From NCBI RefSeq assembly GCF_040654855.1, contig NZ_JBFAIU010000288.1, positions 1-9,901 on the forward strand: a stretch of 9,901 nt of DNA. Direction: 5' to 3'. Positions 1-7,185 of this stretch are shown here, piece by piece. Origin of the DNA: Asanoa sp040654855. Its GTDB lineage: Bacteria > Actinomycetota > Actinomycetes > Mycobacteriales > Micromonosporaceae. Numbering within the stretch: position 1 is the first letter of the stretch; every line of letters starts with the position of its first letter. Position numbers and translations under genes: made by a program. The notes below the pieces were generated by a model, which made no database searches, had not been told where the DNA came from, and saw only the letters and a program-made list of their open reading frames with translations.

Positions 1-240
1 GGGCAGCGCACCGATGACCGCCATCGCGCAGGCACCGAGGTCGCCCTTGAGGCAGTTGAGGATGTCGTTGATCCCCAGGACCTCCATGAGGATCTGGCCG
101 CCGGCCTCCAGGATCACGTCGAGGACGCTCTTGCTCTGGATCTGGTTGGCCTTGGCGACCTCCTCCGGGCTGATCTGCGGCACGTCGGTGGTCGTCGTCG
201 GTGCCGCCGCGGTGACCGTGTCGCCGGCCACCGGCATGTT
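1..240 (-). other. Linker and pretoxin-like segment after the RHS core
   Basis: The 80 residues after the DPxG motif (1689-1768) begin with a Thr/Ala-rich linker (TVTAAAPTTTT). A probably helical stretch follows (SPEEVAKANQIQSKSVLDVI), then the hydrophobic segment GINDILNCLKGDLGACAMAV with Cys1751 and Cys1759. A G-x-x-D-x(3)-C-x-K-G-D-x(3)-C pattern of this kind commonly precedes the toxin domain in actinobacterial RHS proteins, where it is thought to act as a pretoxin or translocation element. No catalytic toxin motif appears before the sequence ends, so the toxin proper should start just beyond base 1. The pretoxin reading comes from recall of family patterns. Confidence 0.6.
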
Positions 241-3200
241 GCCGGTCGGGTCGGTGTAGGAGGTCGGGTTGTTGTCCGCGTAGGTGTACGCGGACGTCGC
301 GGCGCCGCCGGCCGGCATCGGGTCGACGGAGGTGAACCGGCCCGTGCCGGGGTTGTAGTTGCGGGCCCGCAGGTAGTAGTTGCCCTCGCCGCTGGTCGAG
401 TCCTGGTAGGCGCCCGTGTACTGCAGCGGGTTCTCCGGCCCGCCGGCCGCGGCCTGGACGGCGCCCGGCGCGGTGTCACCGGCGTCGGCCGGTGCGGCCT
501 CCAGGGTGGTACCGACCCGCGGGTTGCCGAACGGGTCGTAGTCGTAGCCGATCTCCGGCGTGCCGGACGGCGTGAGCATGTTCGCCACGCCACCGAGCCA
601 GTCGTGGGTGTACGCGTGCGGCCCGTTGGCCGGGTTCAGCAGGGCCAGGGGCTCGTCGTCGGGCCCGTAGGTGAAGCCGCGCTTCTCGACGGTGGCGCCG
701 GCGGCGTCGGTGACGGCGTCGACCGCGATCTGCGGCAGGGTGCCGGCGACGTCCCACGACCAGCGCTGGGTGGCCGTCTCCGGCTTGCCCGGGTCGGTGG
801 TCGCGGTCAGCCGCAGCCCCTCGGCGTCGTAGGCGAAGGTCGCGTCCCGCCCGGCGACGCGGGCGCCGGCCAGTGAGTTGTCGAGGTTGTAGGTGAACCT
901 GTCGGTGCCGGCCCGGGTCTGGTTGCCGAGGACGTCGTAGTCGAACTCGGTCGTCGTGACGTGCCGGGGCTCGCGCAGGGTCTCCTTGCGGAGCTGGTTC
1001 GCGTCGTCGTACTCGTAGGTCGTGGTGTCGTCGCCCTCGGTGCCGCTGCGCTTCTGGCTGAGCCGGTTGCCCATCAGGTCGTAGCGGTAGTCGATCCGGC
1101 CCGCCGGGCGGGTCTTCTCGTCGCAGACGACGGCCGCGTAGCAGGCGGACACGAGCCGGTCGGCCTTGTCGTAGGCGTAGGCCACCGACTCGGAGACACC
1201 GCCGCGGGTGGTGACGACCCGGGTCGGGTTGCCGACCTCGTCGAGCTCGAGCTGGAACGCGGAGACCGGGTTCTGCGGCACGGCGACCGGGGTGACGGGC
1301 GCGGACGGGTCCGACAGGTCCCCCGCGCCGTCCTTGTCGTGTGCGGTGACGGTGAACGTGTAGGCGGTGCCCGCGTCGAGCCCGTTGACGATCGCGCTGG
1401 AGGCGGTCTCGCCCACGGTCACGGCCTTGCCGCCGGGTGAGGCGGTCACGGTGTAGCCGGTGACGTCGTCGTCGCGCGGCGGCTTCCAGGACACGACCGC
1501 GAGCCCGGCGCCGGGCCGCGCCTTCACGTCGGTCGGCGGGTCGGGCCGGTCACCGAAGGAGAGCAGGCCGCCGTCGGAGAGCTCCACCTGCGGCGCCTCG
1601 GGGGCGCGTTCGGTGCCGATGCTGGTCAGCCGGCCGGCGTCGTCGTAGCCGCGCCGCTCGATGAGCCCGGTCGCGGCCGGCAGCCAGGTGACCTCGCGCC
1701 GGCCCGCGGCGTCGTAGTCGAACCGCCATGTGGCCGGGTCGGCGCCCACGGAGCCGCCCGCCGCGGTCAGCGTCTTCATCTGGCTGTCGGCGTCGTAGGT
1801 GGCGGTGACCCGGGTGCCGTCGGGGTACTCGCGCAGCTTGATGTTGCCGCGCACGTCGTACTCGTAGTTGAACGTCTCCTCGAGGTTCGCCTCGACGCGC
1901 TTGACCTGCTTGACCTGGTCCTCGTCGTCGTAGGTGACGGCGCGGTGCCCGGTCGGGTCGACGTACGCGGTGATCCGGTCCTTGGCGTCGTACTGCCAGG
2001 AGTAGCGGGGACCGGCCGAGCCGAGGGTGCGGGAGTCGCGGCGGTTGACGATGTCGTACGTCTCGACGATCGTGCGCTTGGCCTTCTCGGTCGAGGAGAG
2101 CCGCTCGCCGTCCCAGCGCGCCAGGGTCGAGACGCGGTTTCCCTCGACGTCGTAGCCGTACTCGGTGATCCGGCCCAGCGGGTCGGTCTCCTTGGTCAGG
2201 CGGCCGGCCTCGTCGTAGGCGACGTAGGTGCGGTTGCCGTTGGGGTCGCGCACGGAGGCGACCAGGCCGTCGTCGAAGTAGTCGTAGACGGTGGCACCGT
2301 CGTAGTCGTCGTCGTAGGGCGCGTCCGGCGTGCGGATCGTGCGGGGCAGGTCGTCCTCGCGGTACGTGTACTTCGTGGTGTGCCCGCGCGCGTCGGTCTC
2401 CGCGACCAGCCGGCTGTTGGCGTCGTACTTCGACGTGGTGACGTTGTCGAGCGGGTCGATCGTCCGCGTCGGGTTGCCGGCCGGGTCGTACTCGTAGTGG
2501 GTGGTGTACCGCTCCTTGTCGGCGCCCGGCAGGTTGCCGCGCGGCTCGGTGGAGGCGGCCAGCATGCCGTCGTCGTCGTACACGAAGCTGGTGATGCCGC
2601 CCGTGGCCCGGATCGTCTGGGTCTTGTTGCCGGCCTCGTCGTACTTGTACTCGACGACACCCTGCTCCGGGTCACGGATCTTGGTCTGCTGGCCGTTCTC
2701 GTCGTACTCCAGCTCCGTCTTGCGGTGCAGGTTGTCTTCCGTGGCCGTGACGTTGCCGTTGTTGTCGCGCTGGAACGTCGAGGTCTTGTCGTGCTCGTCG
2801 GTCTTGGACGTGGTGCGGTCGAGGTCGTCGACGCCGATGTCGCGCTTGACGGTGATGCCGCCCGGGTACGGGCGCTCCATCCGCAGCGGGTTGTCGTTGG
2901 CGTCGTAGAAGTACGTGGTGGTGAAGTCGGCCGCGTTCGCGCCGGGCAGGTTGCCGCGCGGTGAGGTGACCTTGTGCAGCAGACCCTTGGCGTTGTACGC
3001 GTACGTCGTGGTCGGGTCCGGCTGGTCGTCCATGTCCACCCGCACCGAGGCGCGGCGCCCGGCGACCGTGTAGGTGTAGGACATCGTCACCCGCGGGTCC
3101 TTGACGGACTTGAGCAGGCCGTTGGCGAAGTAGCGGTACTCGGTGCGGGCGCCCAGCGGTGTCGTCTGCGACTCGGTGCGGCCCAGGTCGTCGTAGCTCG

Positions 3201-5304
3201 TCCGCCACGGCTCCCGCTTGCCCGGCTCCTGGACCTCGGTCGTGCGGTCCTGCGGGTCGTAGGCGTACCGCGTGGTGAAGTCGTCGCGATCGGCGCGCGG
3301 GACGGTGCCGCGGGGGTCGATCTCGGCGATCTGCCGGCCCGTCTTGTCGTACCTGAACTCGCCGCGGCGGCCCATCGGGGAGATGACGGCCTTGACCAGG
3401 CCGTGGTTCGGGTCACCGGCCGGCAGGTACTCGTACCGGGTCACCTTCTTGCGCTGGTCGGTCTCGGACTTCAGCAGGCCCAGCTCGTCGTACTCGTAGG
3501 TGATCGTGTTGCCCTTGGGGTCCTTGCTCGCGACCAGCTCGTCGAACTCGTTGTAGGTGTCCTCCCACACCTGTCCGTTGGCGTCGGTGTGCTTCTTCGG
3601 GTTGTTGCGGGCGTCGTACTCCGTCTCCTGCTTGAAGCCCAGCGACTGCGGCGCGTCCTCGCGGGTGCGGTTGCCGCGGTCGTCGAACCGGGCCTCGTGC
3701 TGGCTCTGCTTTCCGTCGACGACCAGGCCCCGGTTGAGGGCGCCGTCGTAGCGGTGGTGCTCGGAGTCGCCGTTGCCGCGCTGGGTGTAGACCAGCACGT
3801 TGCCCTTGTAGCCGTCGTAGACCCGCACGCCGTCGGCGTCGGTGGTCAGTGCCTCCTCGCGGTCGGCGAACCAGTCGAAGGTGGTGGCGTTGCCGAGCGC
3901 GTCGAGCTGGCGGCTGACGCGGCTGTTCGCGTCGTACTCGTTGTGGACGGCGACGACCCTGTCCGGGTTGGTCACCTCGGCGAGCAGGCCGTTGGTGCCG
4001 TAGGTGTATTTCCAGAGCTTGCCGCGGGCGTCGAGGTAGGACGTGAGCAGCGAGCCCGTGTAGAAGAACTTGACCTTGCGGTGGTCGGGCAGGCTGATCT
4101 CGCGGATCAGGCCGGCCTCGAGGCTCGCCTTGGCGGTGCGGCCGGACGCGTCGGTCAGCGTGATCGCGGTGGCGGTGTAGGCGAGCCGCACGCCCTGGCC
4201 GCGCGGGTTGAGGACCGAGGCCAGCCGGCCCTGCGCGTCGAACGCGAACGCGATGTTGTCGGGGGTGGTCAGCTCCCAGCCGTCGCCGGCCCGGCGCAGG
4301 TTGGACCGCACTCCGGGCGGCCGGCGGTAGCCGTCGCCGTCGGCGCGGAACGTGGCCTCGGCGCCGTCCTCGGCGCGCACGACCGCACCGCCGTCGGTCA
4401 CGGTAACGGTCATGCCGTAGGACCACGCCCAGCCGCCGCCGAGCGGGCCGACGGCGTTGGCCGACGAGTAGGTGCGCGACGACGTGAACGGCACGCCGAA
4501 CGACGCCATGCCGAGGTCCTGGACGACCTGGGTGAACGCGCCGGTCGCGGTGTTGACGCCGTCGCCGCGGATCGCCTGGCCGGCGCTGGTCAGCGCGAGG
4601 GCGTTGCCGCAACCGCAGCCGCCGGCCTGGCCGGGTGGGATCGCCGGCGGCACGATGGTGGCGCGGGGTTGCACCTCGGGCCGGTTGGAGACGACCTCGC
4701 GGCCGTCGTCGAGGACCGCGGTGATGGTGACCTCGTAGGAGCGGCTCGCGTCGAGCTCCCAGCCGTGTTCACGGCCGAACGCCCGGCAGAAGTCGCGCTG
4801 GCCGGAGCAGGTCGAGCGGGCGATCTCGTCGCGGGACAGGGTCGTCGAGGCCTGCTCGGTCTGTGTCTCCTTGTCGAACGCGGTGACCCGCCACGTCGAC
4901 CAGGGTGGTGCCGCGTCGTCGACGTTGAAGTAGAGGCTGATCGAGGTGTCGCCGAGCAGGAAGCCGGGGCGGGCGAGCACGTCGGTGAAGACCTGGTCGT
5001 CGGCCGCGACGCGGGCGCTGGTGCGGCGGTCCCAGGCGGCCTTCGACAGGGCCGTGGGTGCGCCGTCGGCGCGGACCTCGGGTGGCACGACGGGTGGGCG
5101 CTGGTCGGGCGGGAAGGCGTTGTCCGGGCGTACGCCCTTGGGCATCGGCCGGTCGACGGGCCCCTGCCCGGGCCCGGGCGGCTGCGGAATCGGCGCCGCC
5201 TGCGCGCGGCTGCCCTCGATGGGCTGCAGCAGCGTGACGGTGAGCGCCAGTGCGCAGAATGCCGCCAGTGCGCGGGCACGGCTGCGCACGGTTGGTCTGG
5301 ACAT
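1..5304 (-). CDS. Secreted RHS/YD-repeat polymorphic toxin-type protein, C-terminus off the window
   Basis: The minus-strand frame from the ATG at 5304 stays open to base 1 (1768 codons, no stop). A ribosome site GGGGAGGG lies 7 nt upstream. Residues 1-36 form a Sec signal peptide: Arg-rich n-region, hydrophobic core near 13-27, probable cleavage after AQA at 34-36. A Pro-rich linker follows, then an unassigned domain (about 85-210) with Cys166 and Cys173, then a GGCGCG motif at 228-233. A DUF6531-type entry module begins near 247 (GVNTATGAF, then SSRTYSS and GPLGGGWAWSYG). About 35-40 YD repeats fill 350-1610, interrupted by an FN3 domain at 1255-1340. The terminal RHS signature YYLRARNYNPGTGRF sits at 1643-1657, followed by a DPxG motif and a pretoxin-like tail. 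In this family the repeats form a hollow shell around a C-terminal toxin released by self-cleavage. The toxin itself is not visible, so the target is unknown. Secretion by Sec is inferred from the signal peptide. Confidence 0.94.
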   Translation of the reverse strand, partial: MSRPTVRSRARALAAFCALALTVTLLQPIEGSRAQAAPIPQPPGPGQGPVDRPMPKGVRPDNAFPPDQRPPVVPPEVRADGAPTALSKAAWDRRTSARVAADDQVFTDVLARPGFLLGDTSISLYFNVDDAAPPWSTWRVTAFDKETQTEQASTTLSRDEIARSTCSGQRDFCRAFGREHGWELDASRSYEVTITAVLDDGREVVSNRPEVQPRATIVPPAIPPGQAGGCGCGNALALTSAGQAIRGDGVNTATGAFTQVVQDLGMASFGVPFTSSRTYSSANAVGPLGGGWAWSYGMTVTVTDGGAVVRAEDGAEATFRADGDGYRRPPGVRSNLRRAGDGWELTTPDNIAFAFDAQGRLASVLNPRGQGVRLAYTATAITLTDASGRTAKASLEAGLIREISLPDHRKVKFFYTGSLLTSYLDARGKLWKYTYGTNGLLAEVTNPDRVVAVHNEYDANSRVSRQLDALGNATTFDWFADREEALTTDADGVRVYDGYKGNVLVYTQRGNGDSEHHRYDGALNRGLVVDGKQSQHEARFDDRGNRTREDAPQSLGFKQETEYDARNNPKKHTDANGQVWEDTYNEFDELVASKDPKGNTITYEYDELGLLKSETDQRKKVTRYEYLPAGDPNHGLVKAVISPMGRRGEFRYDKTGRQIAEIDPRGTVPRADRDDFTTRYAYDPQDRTTEVQEPGKREPWRTSYDDLGRTESQTTPLGARTEYRYFANGLLKSVKDPRVTMSYTYTVAGRRASVRVDMDDQPDPTTTYAYNAKGLLHKVTSPRGNLPGANAADFTTTYFYDANDNPLRMERPYPGGITVKRDIGVDDLDRTTSKTDEHDKTSTFQRDNNGNVTATEDNLHRKTELEYDENGQQTKIRDPEQGVVEYKYDEAGNKTQTIRATGGITSFVYDDDGMLAASTEPRGNLPGADKERYTTHYEYDPAGNPTRTIDPLDNVTTSKYDANSRLVAETDARGHTTKYTYREDDLPRTIRTPDAPYDDDYDGATVYDYFDDGLVASVRDPNGNRTYVAYDEAGRLTKETDPLGRITEYGYDVEGNRVSTLARWDGERLSSTEKAKRTIVETYDIVNRRDSRTLGSAGPRYSWQYDAKDRITAYVDPTGHRAVTYDDEDQVKQVKRVEANLEETFNYEYDVRGNIKLREYPDGTRVTATYDADSQMKTLTAAGGSVGADPATWRFDYDAAGRREVTWLPAATGLIERRGYDDAGRLTSIGTERAPEAPQVELSDGGLLSFGDRPDPPTDVKARPGAGLAVVSWKPPRDDDVTGYTVTASPGGKAVTVGETASSAIVNGLDAGTAYTFTVTAHDKDGAGDLSDPSAPVTPVAVPQNPVSAFQLELDEVGNPTRVVTTRGGVSESVAYAYDKADRLVSACYAAVVCDEKTRPAGRIDYRYDLMGNRLSQKRSGTEGDDTTTYEYDDANQLRKETLREPRHVTTTEFDYDVLGNQTRAGTDRFTYNLDNSLAGARVAGRDATFAYDAEGLRLTATTDPGKPETATQRWSWDVAGTLPQIAVDAVTDAAGATVEKRGFTYGPDDEPLALLNPANGPHAYTHDWLGGVANMLTPSGTPEIGYDYDPFGNPRVGTTLEAAPADAGDTAPGAVQAAAGGPENPLQYTGAYQDSTSGEGNYYLRARNYNPGTGRFTSVDPMPAGGAATSAYTYADNNPTSYTDPTGNMPVAGDTVTAAAPTTTTDVPQISPEEVAKANQIQSKSVLDVILEAGGQILMEVLGINDILNCLKGDLGACAMAVIGALP
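241..267 (-). other. PxxxxDPxG self-cleavage motif ending the RHS core
   Basis: Residues 1680-1688 read PTSYTDPTG, matching the PxxxxDPxG motif that closes the RHS core and marks the border with the variable C-terminal toxin. An earlier Asp-Pro pair is at 1661-1662 (TSVDP), 24 residues upstream, close to the spacing of the two DP motifs in self-cleaving RHS and TcC proteins. Cleavage after this point is expected from the family and not shown here. The residue after G1688 is Asn, whereas many cleaving homologues have Leu. Confidence 0.75.
1285..1542 (-). other. Fibronectin type III domain inside the RHS core
   Basis: Residues about 1255-1340 of the RHS protein read as a single FN3 domain. It opens with PPTDVKARPG, has the core Trp in VVSWKPP, the GYTVTA strand, and the conserved LDAGTAYTFTVTAHD segment (the G-T-x-Y-x-F-x-V signature), and ends SAPVTP. 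YD repeats resume immediately after (FQLELDEVGNPTR, then YAYDKADRL). FN3 domains are common in extracellular actinobacterial proteins and often serve as spacers or adhesion modules. Here the domain interrupts the repeat shell, so it should project from the surface or bridge two shell segments. That role is inferred. Confidence 0.85.
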
Positions 5305-5375
5305 GGTTGGACCCTCCCCCGTGGACGGATCTGGCTCTACGTCAGTGATCCACGGCTGATCATAGAGGCCAATCA
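5305..5375 (-). promoter_or_regulatory. Candidate promoter and ribosome site of the RHS gene
   Basis: Reading the minus strand, TATGAT at 5364-5359 matches a -10 element in 5 of 6 positions. It lies 54 nt before the start codon, in a stretch clearly richer in A+T than the flanking genes. The strong ribosome site GGGGAGGG occupies 5319-5312. No convincing -35 hexamer sits 16-18 nt upstream; the nearest element is GGAAC, so the promoter could be a non-housekeeping type. A short TGATC/GATCA inverted repeat (5345-5361) overlaps the -10 region. Confidence 0.4.
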
Positions 5376-5504
5376 ATGGTGTTCCGGAGTCGTCCATGTG
5401 ACAGAAATTCACTGCAACCTATTGCCTTGATCGCGGTACGAATTGCCGTCTCTCGATTCGTTTTCGCATCGTCGATCATCCATCGTCGACCGGCGGCGCG
5501 GGTT

Positions 5505-5523
5505 GCCCGTACGCTCCATCGCA
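5505..5523 (+). promoter_or_regulatory. Candidate leaderless promoter of the patatin-like gene
   Basis: TACGCT at 5510-5515 fits the actinobacterial -10 pattern TANNNT. Seven bases separate it from the ATG at 5523, so transcription should begin on or next to the start codon. No Shine-Dalgarno sequence precedes that ATG, as expected for a leaderless transcript. The best -35 is the weak GTCGAC near 5485-5490. A 9-bp direct repeat CATCGTCGA (5467-5475 and 5481-5489) lies immediately upstream. The rest of 5376-5504 is A+T-richer than the genes and shows nothing else I can name. Confidence 0.45.
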
Positions 5524-6362
5524 TGGGAGGCAGAGCGCTGGTCTGTGGCGGTGGCGGGGTCACCGGGATCGCCTGGGAGCTGGGCATGCTGGCCGGGCTC
5601 GCCGACGGCGGCGTGGACCTGGTCGCCGCTGACGTGGTGATCGGCACGTCCGCGGGGTCGTTCGTCGGCGCGGGGGTCGCGTCGGGCGTACCCGTGGAAG
5701 AGCTCTATGCCGCGCAGCTGGCACCGCCGGAGAGCGGGCCGGCGGCGAGGCTCGGCTGGGCGTCGGTGGCGTCGTGGGTGTGGGCGTCGGCGACGTCACG
5801 GGACCCGGTGCGGGCCGCGGCGCGGGTCGGGGCGATGGCGTTGCGGGCGCCGACGATGCCCGAGGAGCGCCGGCGCGAGGTGATCGCGGCCCGGCTGCCG
5901 GCCGACTCCTGGCCGGAGAGGGACCTGCGGGTCGTGGCGGTCGACGCCGGCAGCGGGCAGACCCGCGTGTTCGACCGCACGTCGGGCGTCGACCTGGTCG
6001 ACGCCGTCGGTGCGAGCTGCGCGGTGCCGGGGGTGTGGCCGCCGGTGACGATCGACGGCCGGCGCTACGTCGACGGCGGTGTCCGCTCGACGACCAACGT
6101 GGACCTGGCCGCCGGGTGTGACCGGGTGGTGCTGCTCGCGCCGATCGCCCGCTCGGTGGGCCGGCACGGGCGCCTCGACCGGCAGCTGGCGACGCTGCGC
6201 CGGGCGGGTGCGTCGGTGGTCGTGGTGACGCCGGACCTGGCCGCCCGGCGCGCGATCGGGCGCAACGTGCTCGACCCGGCCGCCCGGGCACCGTCGGCGC
6301 GGGCCGGGCGCGCGCAGGCCGCGGCCGAGGTGACGCGGGTCGCGGCGGTCTGGGCCGGCTGA
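5523..6362 (+). CDS. Patatin-like phospholipase (acyl hydrolase)
   Basis: The protein has 279 residues, starting at the ATG at 5523. It carries all patatin hallmarks: a Gly-rich oxyanion loop (GGGGVTG, residues 9-15), the nucleophile elbow GTSAG at 41-45 with catalytic Ser43, and the catalytic Asp184 in DGG at 184-186. The block ASCAVPGVWPPV (164-175) is typical of bacterial patatins. Members hydrolyse acyl ester bonds of membrane lipids using a Ser-Asp dyad. No signal peptide or membrane segment is visible, so the enzyme is probably cytoplasmic or membrane-peripheral. Upstream in-frame ATGs exist, but the extra residues they would add are unlike the family and are encoded by A+T-rich DNA. 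The gene is divergent from the RHS gene and separated by a dyad from the next gene, so it is likely monocistronic. Its substrate is unknown. Confidence 0.9.
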   Translation: MGGRALVCGGGGVTGIAWELGMLAGLADGGVDLVAADVVIGTSAGSFVGAGVASGVPVEELYAAQLAPPESGPAARLGWASVASWVWASATSRDPVRAAARVGAMALRAPTMPEERRREVIAARLPADSWPERDLRVVAVDAGSGQTRVFDRTSGVDLVDAVGASCAVPGVWPPVTIDGRRYVDGGVRSTTNVDLAAGCDRVVLLAPIARSVGRHGRLDRQLATLRRAGASVVVVTPDLAARRAIGRNVLDPAARAPSARAGRAQAAAEVTRVAAVWAG

Positions 6363-6381
6363 GGCGGCGTGCCGCGTTCGG

Positions 6382-6420
6382 TTTTGTCGCAGGCGCCTGG
6401 TAAGAAGAGCCTGCACAAAA
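6382..6420. repeat. 12-bp imperfect inverted repeat between genes
   Basis: The left arm TTTTGTCGCAGGC (6382-6394) and the right arm GCCTGCACAAAA (6409-6420) are exact reverse complements except for one extra C at 6388, with 14 bases between them. A second perfect palindrome, CAGGCGCCTG (6390-6399), overlaps the left arm. The A/T ends are T-rich on the 5' side and A-rich on the 3' side, whichever strand is read. Hence it lacks the trailing U-tract of an intrinsic terminator and looks more like an operator or a transcript stem-loop. It sits downstream of the patatin gene and about 35 bases before the next start codon. A -10-like TAAGAA (6401-6406) falls in its loop. Confidence 0.6.
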
Positions 6421-6453
6421 TCAAACAGGTGTACGGATGAGAGGGGTTCCCCG

Positions 6454-7182
6454 ATGGCCGCCGCGCGCACCGCTGTCCGCGGTCTGTCCACCGACGAGCT
6501 GTCGTCGATCCGCGACAGCCTCGCCGCCGGCCGCAAGCCCAAGGTGGTGTTCACGGCCGCGGCCGGCCAGATCGAGGGCCAGACCGGCCAGGTGGTCCAG
6601 CTGACCGACCCGGACGCGTCCGACGAGTTCGTGGTCGTCCGGTTCGGCCGCGACGAGTTGCCGTTCTCCCCCACGGACCTGGCGGTCCCACCGCGCGGCG
6701 CGAGCCGGGCGACGCCCGCCAAGAAGGCGGCGCCGGCCGCGCCCGTCGCCGAGCCGCCGCCGGGCCCGGCCCTGCTACCGCCCGCCCCCGCTGTTGTTCC
6801 GGCTCCACGTGAGGAGAAGAAGGTGACCGCGTCCACGGTGTCCACGGTGGAGGAGCCCACGGAGGCGCCCCGCCCCGCCAAGCGGGCCGCCAAGCCGGCC
6901 AGGCCCAAGGGCCCGGCGGGCCTGACGGTGACGCTGGCCTACGCCGACGGCGAGTGGACCGTGGCCGCCGCGCAGGGCACCAAGAGCCTGGCCAAGCCCT
7001 ACGTGATCCGCCCGGCCGAGGCGCTGAAGATGGTCGCCCTGGTCGACGTCCCCGGCGTCCACGAGGCCGTCGAGCAGATCATGGCTTCGGAGCGGGCCGA
7101 GGCCGAGTCGCAGGCCGAGAAGCTACGCGCGGAGCTGGCCGAGATCGAGGCCCGCCTGGCGGAGCTGCGGGACGTGGGCTGA
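6454..7182 (+). CDS. DUF6319-like protein with Ala/Pro linker and C-terminal coiled coil
   Basis: The protein has 242 residues. GAGGGG at 6441-6446, 7 nt before the ATG, is the ribosome site. Three parts can be seen. Residues about 10-80 are strand-rich (KPKVVFTAAAGQ, GQVVQL, EFVVVRFGRDELPFSPTDL) and could be a small barrel. Residues 82-153 are a low-complexity Ala/Pro/Lys linker. Residues about 154-205 form a second conserved block (VTLAYADGEWTVAA, KPYVIRPAEALKMVALVDVPGVHEAV), followed by a Glu/Ala-rich coiled coil to the end. The layout resembles the actinobacterial family I recall as DUF6319, with no known function; I assign that from memory. No signal peptide or membrane helix is present. 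Its stop lies 3 nt before the start of the next gene, so the two are probably co-transcribed and translationally coupled. Confidence 0.8.
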   Translation: MAAARTAVRGLSTDELSSIRDSLAAGRKPKVVFTAAAGQIEGQTGQVVQLTDPDASDEFVVVRFGRDELPFSPTDLAVPPRGASRATPAKKAAPAAPVAEPPPGPALLPPAPAVVPAPREEKKVTASTVSTVEEPTEAPRPAKRAAKPARPKGPAGLTVTLAYADGEWTVAAAQGTKSLAKPYVIRPAEALKMVALVDVPGVHEAVEQIMASERAEAESQAEKLRAELAEIEARLAELRDVG

Positions 7183-7185
7183 GCC

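Noticed and set aside
1800..3500. Recurring GTCGTA-type hexamers as a DNA repeat or CRISPR-like array
   Set aside because: They are in-frame codons for Tyr-Asp in the YD repeats, with irregular spacing and no constant repeat or spacer units.
2974..5430. Very long open frame on the plus strand antisense to the RHS gene (also 1945-2964)
   Set aside because: Its product is a Val/Gly/Arg-rich string with no domain, as expected when the complement of GTCGTA-rich YD repeats in G+C-rich DNA is translated. The minus frame has a signal peptide, ribosome site and family motifs.
5376..5522. Upstream in-frame start for the patatin gene at 5376
   Set aside because: The 49 added residues are encoded by A+T-rich intergenic DNA, are unlike patatins and would run over the promoter elements. 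The oxyanion loop fits a start at 5523.
5523..6362. Patatin as the effector of an anti-phage signalling system (CBASS-type)
   Set aside because: No nucleotide cyclase or other defence gene is in the window, and the sequence fits ordinary stand-alone bacterial patatins.
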